From NCBI GenBank assembly GCA_018645085.1, contig JABGPG010000153.1, positions 1 through 37,810 on the forward strand: 37,810 nucleotides of DNA. The letters are read 5' to 3'. Shown here one piece after another: positions 32,388 through 37,810 of the stretch; the stretch's first letter is position 1, and each line of letters starts with the position of its first letter. Origin of the DNA: Deltaproteobacteria bacterium. GTDB lineage: Bacteria > SAR324 > NAC60-12. Made by a program: the position numbers and the translations under genes. A model generated the notes under the pieces. It saw only the letters and a program-made list of their open reading frames with translations. It had not been told where the DNA came from and made no database searches.

Positions 32388-34697
32388 ATGTCTGCGGCTG
32401 AAACACAAGAGCAGCTTTTTTTTGCGCTTCAAACTTTCACGGAAGTTAACCGTATCATTACTTCATCTCATAATTCTGATGAGACACTGGCGAGGACCGC
32501 CACAATGATAGCAAAGCGGATTAAAGTTGATGCATGTTCAATCTATATTTTTGATGCAGACCAGTCAATTTTGATCCTCAAAGCAACTCACGGACTTGAT
32601 CCATCGACTATTGAGAAAGTACGGATGCTGCCTTCAGAGGGTTTGGTGGGCTTAGTACTTGAGCGCTCTGCTCCTGTTCAGGAGTCAAAGATGCAGGAGC
32701 ATCCACGTTTCAAAGCATTTCCACAAACTAAAGAAGATTCCTTTTCATCTTTCCTGGGAGTTCCGCTGATCGAGCACCGCAAATCTTTCGGAGTACTGGT
32801 AGTCCACACAATTGAACCACGTACATTCTCTCCGGAAGAAGTGCAATTACTGAGTTCGATTGCCACTCAAATCTCCAGCCTTGTTTCAAAAGCTCTGTTG
32901 CTCAAACAACTTGATACAGCAACTCAGGAACCTGTCACTCAGCCTAAAAGCGAGGGTAGCTCACTTCACATGACAGGTCAACCTGTAGCATACGGTGTAG
33001 CGCTTGGAAAAGCAGTTCTCCTCAAACAATCTGATATAGAAGTTCCTGAAAAGACAAGTTCCCGGACAGTTGACCTGGAAATGTCGGACTTTCAGGCTGC
33101 AATGGATCATACAATTTCCGATACTTTGAAATTGATCGAAAAAGTCACGGATCGTGTTGGAACAGAGGAAGCATCTATTTTTCATGCTCACTTAATGTTT
33201 TTGGAAGATCAGCATTTTCAGGATAAAATCAAACTGCAAATAGAATCCGGAAATACTGCAGCATGGTCAATCTACCATACAGTTCACGAATATCTTGGAG
33301 CCTTTGAAGAAATTAAGGATCCTTATCTGAGTGAAAAAGGTGCTGATTTAAAAGATGTAGGTTACCGGCTTTTACATTATTTAGGACACGAGGTCCTCTC
33401 TGTAACCAAAAAGACAGGCATACTTATTGTCAGGCAACTCCTTCCCGGAGACATCGCTAGACTGGATACAACACGCATAAAAGGTATTATTCTGTCTAGC
33501 GGAGGTATTGTTTCGCACGCCGCTATTCTAGCTCGTTCCCTGAGGATTCCTGTTGTTTGTCTTGAGGATCATGAATTAGATCAAATAAAGGACGGTTCAC
33601 CAATCGCCATAAATGGTGATACCGGCTTTGCGGCAACATATCCGAATAAAGAGGTTCTGGCGGAATTTAAGCAATTGTTGCTCAAGCAACATACTTATTA
33701 TGAACACCTTGAAGAATTCCGTGATATTCCATGCAAAACCAGTGATGGCGTTCGCATAAATTTATTGGCTAACGTTGCTCTTGGCGGTGATGCAATTCAG
33801 TTGATCAGCTATGGTGCGGAAGGAGTTGGACTGTTCCGTACAGAAATTTATTTCCTCTCACTCGACCGTTATCCTGACATTGATGAGCAGTCAAAAGTAT
33901 ATCGTGATTTACTGGAAAGTATTCCAGAAGATAAACCAGTGGTTTTCCGGACGCTCGACGTTGGTGCAGACAAAGCTGCGCCTTACATGGGTTTTCAGGA
34001 TGAAGACAATCCGTTTCTCGGTTACCGTGCTGTACGACGTCAGTTGAAAGAAAAAAAAGTTCTCAAAGAACAATTATGTGCATTGCTGCAGGCTACCGGA
34101 ACACGCCCTAACGTACGCTTACTTTTTCCGATGATTACAAATGTAATTGAAATCAAAAAAGCCAGAGCATTATTTGAAGAGTGTAGAAAAGAAATGGAAG
34201 CAAGCGGAAAAACGTTTGCAAAAATTGAAGTAGGGATGATGTTTGAAGTTCCAAGTGCCTTTTTGATTTGTGAAAAATTTATGCCGGAAATAGATTTTTG
34301 TTCTATCGGCAGCAATGACCTCACTCAGTACGTGTTGGCGGTTGACCGTAATAATCCGCAAATTTCAGAGCTATACGACCCTTTACATCCTGCAGTTCTA
34401 CAATTAATACACAAGCTGGTCAAAACTGCGGCTGAGCATAATAAGCCGGTTGAATTGTGCGGTGAAATGGCTTCTGACCCTGACGGTTGCGTGATTTTGG
34501 TTGGACTTGGAATCGACTCTCTCAGCATGAACGCACCTTTAATTCCAGTGGTGAAAAAACGTCTGTCTGGAATTTCACTTGCCGATGCGCAATCTCTTGC
34601 CAAAAAAGCGCTGGATGCTTCATCACCAGTAGAGGTTCGTAACATTATTCGTGAATGTTTTCCAGATTCTCATTCAAAAGAGCAACATAAGACATGA
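32388..34697 (+). CDS. ptsP: GAF domain-containing phosphoenolpyruvate--protein phosphotransferase (EI-Ntr type)
   Basis: A 769-residue protein. An N-terminal GAF sensor domain (about 15-175) is fused to enzyme I. The phosphoryl-acceptor His377 lies in GGIVSHAAILARS, the PEP-binding TIM barrel follows from about 455 (EGVGLFRTE, GSNDLTQYVLAVDR), and the active-site Cys is in CGEMASDP near 704. It starts the nitrogen-type PTS relay to NPr and EIIA, which senses nitrogen or carbon state; in E. coli the GAF domain binds glutamine and alpha-ketoglutarate. No ptsO or ptsN is in the window. It overlaps holA by 4 nt. Confidence 0.95.
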   Translation: MSAAETQEQLFFALQTFTEVNRIITSSHNSDETLARTATMIAKRIKVDACSIYIFDADQSILILKATHGLDPSTIEKVRMLPSEGLVGLVLERSAPVQESKMQEHPRFKAFPQTKEDSFSSFLGVPLIEHRKSFGVLVVHTIEPRTFSPEEVQLLSSIATQISSLVSKALLLKQLDTATQEPVTQPKSEGSSLHMTGQPVAYGVALGKAVLLKQSDIEVPEKTSSRTVDLEMSDFQAAMDHTISDTLKLIEKVTDRVGTEEASIFHAHLMFLEDQHFQDKIKLQIESGNTAAWSIYHTVHEYLGAFEEIKDPYLSEKGADLKDVGYRLLHYLGHEVLSVTKKTGILIVRQLLPGDIARLDTTRIKGIILSSGGIVSHAAILARSLRIPVVCLEDHELDQIKDGSPIAINGDTGFAATYPNKEVLAEFKQLLLKQHTYYEHLEEFRDIPCKTSDGVRINLLANVALGGDAIQLISYGAEGVGLFRTEIYFLSLDRYPDIDEQSKVYRDLLESIPEDKPVVFRTLDVGADKAAPYMGFQDEDNPFLGYRAVRRQLKEKKVLKEQLCALLQATGTRPNVRLLFPMITNVIEIKKARALFEECRKEMEASGKTFAKIEVGMMFEVPSAFLICEKFMPEIDFCSIGSNDLTQYVLAVDRNNPQISELYDPLHPAVLQLIHKLVKTAAEHNKPVELCGEMASDPDGCVILVGLGIDSLSMNAPLIPVVKKRLSGISLADAQSLAKKALDASSPVEVRNIIRECFPDSHSKEQHKT

Positions 34698-35752
34698 CGA
34701 ATCAAAATCTTCCTCATAAAATCTGCTTGATTTACGGTAACCAGCAATTATTGGTGGAAGAAACTACTAATAGTTTAATAGACCAGCGTTTGGAAGGTCG
34801 TGAACATGAGTGGAGTCTGGAACGCTTCAATGCGCAGGAAATGCTTAAACCGAGCGGTGACTCGGCTAAAAACTGTGTTGATGATTTTTTGATCAGTTGT
34901 GAAACATTACCGATGCTAAGTGATCGTAAAGTAATTCAACTGGATAATTTTGAACTGATTAAAAAAGCAGTTAAAAAAAATGACAATTCAGCAGCAGCCA
35001 GGCTTTTTGAAGCAGTGCAAAATATTATAAATAAGCCGCCGGAAAGCTTATGGTTTATCTTCACCAGTCCGGCAATGCGTGAGCAAGATTTCAGCAAACC
35101 GCTTTTCCGAAGCATCAAGCAAGGCGGTCGCATCCAAAAGTTTGTTGCCTACGATAACAGTTCACCTTTTAACTGGGTTGTTCAACGGGGAGAAAAAAAG
35201 GGTTTGCCGCTTTCTGCAGATGCTGCTCGCCTGATGATAAATATCGTTGGTAATGATCTGACAGATTTAGACCATGAACTGGAAAAACTTAGTCTCTACT
35301 TGTCAGGAGCGCCTATTACAGAAGAACTGATCAAAGAACATATACGCGGTCACAAACATTTTTCTGTTTTCCGCATGACGGAAGCCCTGTCACGTAAAGA
35401 ATTATTACCTGCGCTGGAAATTCTTGATCAACAGCTTCAGGCTGCTCCACGTGAACATGTTCGGCTCTTTGCACTCATTATCATGCAGTTTAGACGGCTT
35501 CTCATCATTCACAGTATGCTGTCACAATTCTATAAAGAAGCAGAAATATTAGCTAAAATATCTCTACCACCTTTTCTAGGCAAACAGGTTCTGGGCCAGG
35601 CCAGAAATTTCAGCAGTCTTGAAATGCAAAATATTTATGCAGAACTTGCTAAACTGGATTTACGGGTTAAATTTAAAAGTTCACTTGCTCCGTTACTTCT
35701 TCAAGACCTCTTTCAGCGTATTTGTAACGGACAGTTTAAAACGACTGCTTGA
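34694..35752 (+). CDS. holA: DNA polymerase III delta subunit
   Basis: A 352-residue clamp-loader subunit. The N-terminal ATPase-like fold (KICLIYGNQQLLVEE, about 9-24; TLPMLSDRKVIQLDNFELIKK, about 73-93) lacks a working Walker A, as expected for delta. The lid domain (DLTDLDHELEKLSLYL) and C-terminal collar helices (FSVFRMTEALSRKELLPALEILDQ and LFALIIMQFRRLLIIHSML) follow. It opens the beta clamp. Its ATG overlaps the ptsP stop (ATGA), so expression is coupled. Confidence 0.92.
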   Translation: MTNQNLPHKICLIYGNQQLLVEETTNSLIDQRLEGREHEWSLERFNAQEMLKPSGDSAKNCVDDFLISCETLPMLSDRKVIQLDNFELIKKAVKKNDNSAAARLFEAVQNIINKPPESLWFIFTSPAMREQDFSKPLFRSIKQGGRIQKFVAYDNSSPFNWVVQRGEKKGLPLSADAARLMINIVGNDLTDLDHELEKLSLYLSGAPITEELIKEHIRGHKHFSVFRMTEALSRKELLPALEILDQQLQAAPREHVRLFALIIMQFRRLLIIHSMLSQFYKEAEILAKISLPPFLGKQVLGQARNFSSLEMQNIYAELAKLDLRVKFKSSLAPLLLQDLFQRICNGQFKTTA

Positions 35753-35835
35753 TCAACTTCTGCGTAGATTGAAAATAATTTTCCAGCCTGCAACATGTTC
35801 ACAGGTGTTTCAACCGTTTTTCCACTTTTATTAGG

Positions 35836-37810
35836 ATGAGTAAAAACGAATATTTCCCCCAGCTTTTTTCGCCAATTGAAATTCGTGGCCACACGCTGCG
35901 TAACCGTATTGTTTTTGGAGCACACACGGCCAACATGTCAGAGCAGGGACTTCCCGGTGAAAGGCATCTTGCTTATTACCGTGAACGGGCAAAGGGCGGT
36001 GCAGCAATGCTGGTCATCGAACCGATGCCTGTGCATCCGGCGGCAGTTTTGACACGCGGAAATTTCCGGCACAGTACAGATGAAGTCATTCCCCACTTTA
36101 GGAAAATCACGGATGCGGTTCATGCTGAAGGTGCCTTGATCCTGCAGCAGCTTTATCACGTGGGACAGCACGGTGATTCTGACAATTCCTATCACGCCAA
36201 TTGGTCACCTTCCGGATTACCGAGTTACCATGATTCGGACGGTAGTCACACAATGCTCGAAACGGAAATTGAAGAAACCATCGAAGGTTTTGTTCAAGCG
36301 GCCAGAAGATGCAGGGATGCTGGTTTTGACGGTGTGGAAGTTTGGGCAGCTTATCACGGACTGGTAGATCAGTTTTGGACTCCGTGGTCAAATCTGCGTA
36401 CTGACCGTTGGGGAGGGTCCCTTGAAAACCGCACCCGTTTTTCAAGAGAAATTATCACCCGTATCCGGAAAATATGCGGTGAGGATTTTATTGTTGGTAT
36501 TGCGGTCAATGACGAACCGGATTTTGAAGTTGCACTTCAACGTGAATCGCTTGCAGAAATTATTTCAGCACATGACAAAGATCATCTGCTTGATTATGTA
36601 ACCTGCGGTACCGGAAGCTATTTCGATTTCTACAAACTTATGCCAACCTTCCTCTACCCTGAACGCTTGGGTGCAGATTTGGCGGAGGTACTGAAAGGCG
36701 CAGTCTCACATGCTTTGGTAATCGCGGAAAGCCATATCCGCACTCCGGCGAATGCGGAAGCCGTACTTTCCGCTGAGCAGGCAGATCTGGTTTCCATTGT
36801 GCGTGGACAAATCGCGGATCCGCATTTGTCAAACAAAGCTCTTGAGGGACGTGCTGAAGACATCCGTCCCTGCCTTTCCTGTAACCAGATGTGTTGGGGA
36901 AGACGTGGCCGTGACTATTGGATTTCATGTCTCGTCAATCCTTCTGCAGGACGTGAATTTGAATGGGGTGGAGATCGTTTTATAAAAACAAAATCACCCA
37001 AAAAAATACTTGTAGTAGGCGGAGGCCCTGCAGGTCTGGAAGCCGCAAGGGTATCAGCGGAACGTGGACACGAAGTTACTCTTGCAGAGGCAGGAGACCG
37101 TCTCGGTGGACAATTCAGCTTAGCCGGAATGCAGCCCAGACGTGGACAAATTATCGATCTGCTCGACTGGTACGCCAGGCAGTTGTCTCAACTTGGTGTA
37201 GAGATACGTCTAAATGCTTTCCTTGAAGCAGAAGAAATAATAGAATTTGCGGCCGACAAAACTGTACTGGCAACAGGTTCATTTCCAACTGATACAGGAT
37301 TTCAGAAAGCAATTCCGCATGTTGAAAAACTGCCCGGAATTGAACTTGGAGGTGTCTTTTCAGCTGAAGATGTGATGGCACGCAGGGCTCGTCCTGGAAA
37401 GCGTGTAATCCTGCTCGATGAGGGTGGAAACTGGAAAGGCTGCGGAACCGCCTGGAAACTGGCTGAAGATGGTCATCAAGTGATTCTCGTCACTCCTGAT
37501 CCACTCATTGGCAAGGAACTTCAGCGCACTGCTGCAGACTATCCACTGCGGCAGCGTCTGGCAAAACTCGGTGTGCGTTTCATTTTGGAATCCGCAATTA
37601 CAAAGTGGAGTAAGGAGGGTGCGGAAATTCTTTGTTTTCTCGACGGAAATACACAGTTCATTGAGGCAGATTCACTGGTGTTTGCTACACCAAACATTGC
37701 TGTAGATTCTCTCACTCTTGAACTTCAGAATTCCGGACTGGACCTAATCAATATCGGTGACAGCGCGGGACCGCGACAGGCACCTTTCGTCATCTACGAA
37801 GGACGACGCA
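35836..37810 (+). CDS. FMN/[4Fe-4S]/FAD oxidoreductase of the trimethylamine dehydrogenase and 2,4-dienoyl-CoA reductase type (3' end cut by window)
   Basis: Open from ATG 35836 to the window edge, 658 codons with no stop. An Old Yellow Enzyme barrel (about 5-340; LQQLYHVGQHG, HGLVDQFWTPWSNLRTDRWG, then GSLENRTRF) is followed by [4Fe-4S] ligands C346, C349, C353 and C365, and an NAD/FAD domain with VVGGGPAGLEAA (393-404). The CxxCxxxC with ISCLVNPSAGRE is closer to trimethylamine dehydrogenase and N-demethylase relatives than to FadH, so a methylated amine or betaine is a candidate substrate; reduction of an unsaturated CoA ester is the alternative. An AGG abuts the ATG. It lies 83 nt after holA. 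A few more residues are expected beyond the edge, as relatives have about 650-730. Confidence 0.85.
   Translation, partial: MSKNEYFPQLFSPIEIRGHTLRNRIVFGAHTANMSEQGLPGERHLAYYRERAKGGAAMLVIEPMPVHPAAVLTRGNFRHSTDEVIPHFRKITDAVHAEGALILQQLYHVGQHGDSDNSYHANWSPSGLPSYHDSDGSHTMLETEIEETIEGFVQAARRCRDAGFDGVEVWAAYHGLVDQFWTPWSNLRTDRWGGSLENRTRFSREIITRIRKICGEDFIVGIAVNDEPDFEVALQRESLAEIISAHDKDHLLDYVTCGTGSYFDFYKLMPTFLYPERLGADLAEVLKGAVSHALVIAESHIRTPANAEAVLSAEQADLVSIVRGQIADPHLSNKALEGRAEDIRPCLSCNQMCWGRRGRDYWISCLVNPSAGREFEWGGDRFIKTKSPKKILVVGGGPAGLEAARVSAERGHEVTLAEAGDRLGGQFSLAGMQPRRGQIIDLLDWYARQLSQLGVEIRLNAFLEAEEIIEFAADKTVLATGSFPTDTGFQKAIPHVEKLPGIELGGVFSAEDVMARRARPGKRVILLDEGGNWKGCGTAWKLAEDGHQVILVTPDPLIGKELQRTAADYPLRQRLAKLGVRFILESAITKWSKEGAEILCFLDGNTQFIEADSLVFATPNIAVDSLTLELQNSGLDLINIGDSAGPRQAPFVIYEGRR

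Noticed and set aside
36107-36445. Minus-strand ORFs over the right-edge oxidoreductase (also 36638-36928)
   Set aside because: The plus-strand frame is open for 658 codons with full family motifs; the minus ORFs are shadows.
1-37810. CRISPR arrays, insertion sequences, prophage, tRNA and rRNA genes
   Set aside because: I looked for regular spaced repeats, transposase or integrase motifs, and T-loop/CCA patterns in the gaps and found none.

Overview
This 37.8 kb window looks like chromosomal DNA of a Gram-negative, flagellated bacterium of moderate GC (about 42 percent by eye). Signs of a Gram-negative cell are periplasmic binding proteins, a type II secretion pseudopilin and several Sec signal peptides. 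The mix of genes (class II B12-dependent ribonucleotide reductase, SelA, GAF-type EI-Ntr, a benzoyl-CoA-pathway type dehydrogenase, Liv-type ABC transport) would fit a deltaproteobacterial-grade lineage such as the marine SAR324 group. That placement is inference from gene content, not a phylogenetic result. I see no phage, IS element, CRISPR array, rRNA or tRNA.

Left catabolic and transport block (1-9.3 kb). A zinc dehydrogenase resembling 6-hydroxycyclohex-1-ene-1-carbonyl-CoA dehydrogenase (Had) is divergent from korAB, a two-subunit 2-oxoacid:ferredoxin oxidoreductase. In bcr-type anaerobic benzoyl-CoA degradation these two functions belong together: Had oxidises a ring intermediate and KorAB supplies low-potential ferredoxin for benzoyl-CoA reductase. 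Next come a RidA-like protein and a five-gene Liv-type ABC importer whose binding protein has its own strong promoter and is separated from the permease and ATPase genes by a hairpin terminator. The two divergent units share a symmetric overlapping promoter region at 1151-1184.

Middle block (9.3-24.5 kb). Flagellin lies on the minus strand behind a near-consensus sigma-28 promoter, followed upstream by hemW. A 498 bp gene-free region with two large dyads separates hemW from nrdJ, which has a good promoter and a strong terminator. Then come gspK-birA-coaX, a very acidic single-pass SPOR protein, a 37-codon membrane mini-gene, an SH3 plus class-A-like serine hydrolase, one unrecognised protein, and a pair of small secreted proteins whose 5' ends overlap on opposite strands.

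Right housekeeping block (24.5-35.8 kb). On the plus strand are mnmA, aroK-xseB, an RNase E/G lacking the zinc-link cysteines, selA, a CsgG/FlgT-like exported protein, GAF-containing ptsP and holA. The window ends inside a multidomain FMN/Fe-S/FAD oxidoreductase of the trimethylamine-dehydrogenase/2,4-dienoyl-CoA reductase type.

Across the window the palindrome TCCGGA, and its extension TTCCGGAA, is several-fold more frequent than base composition predicts.
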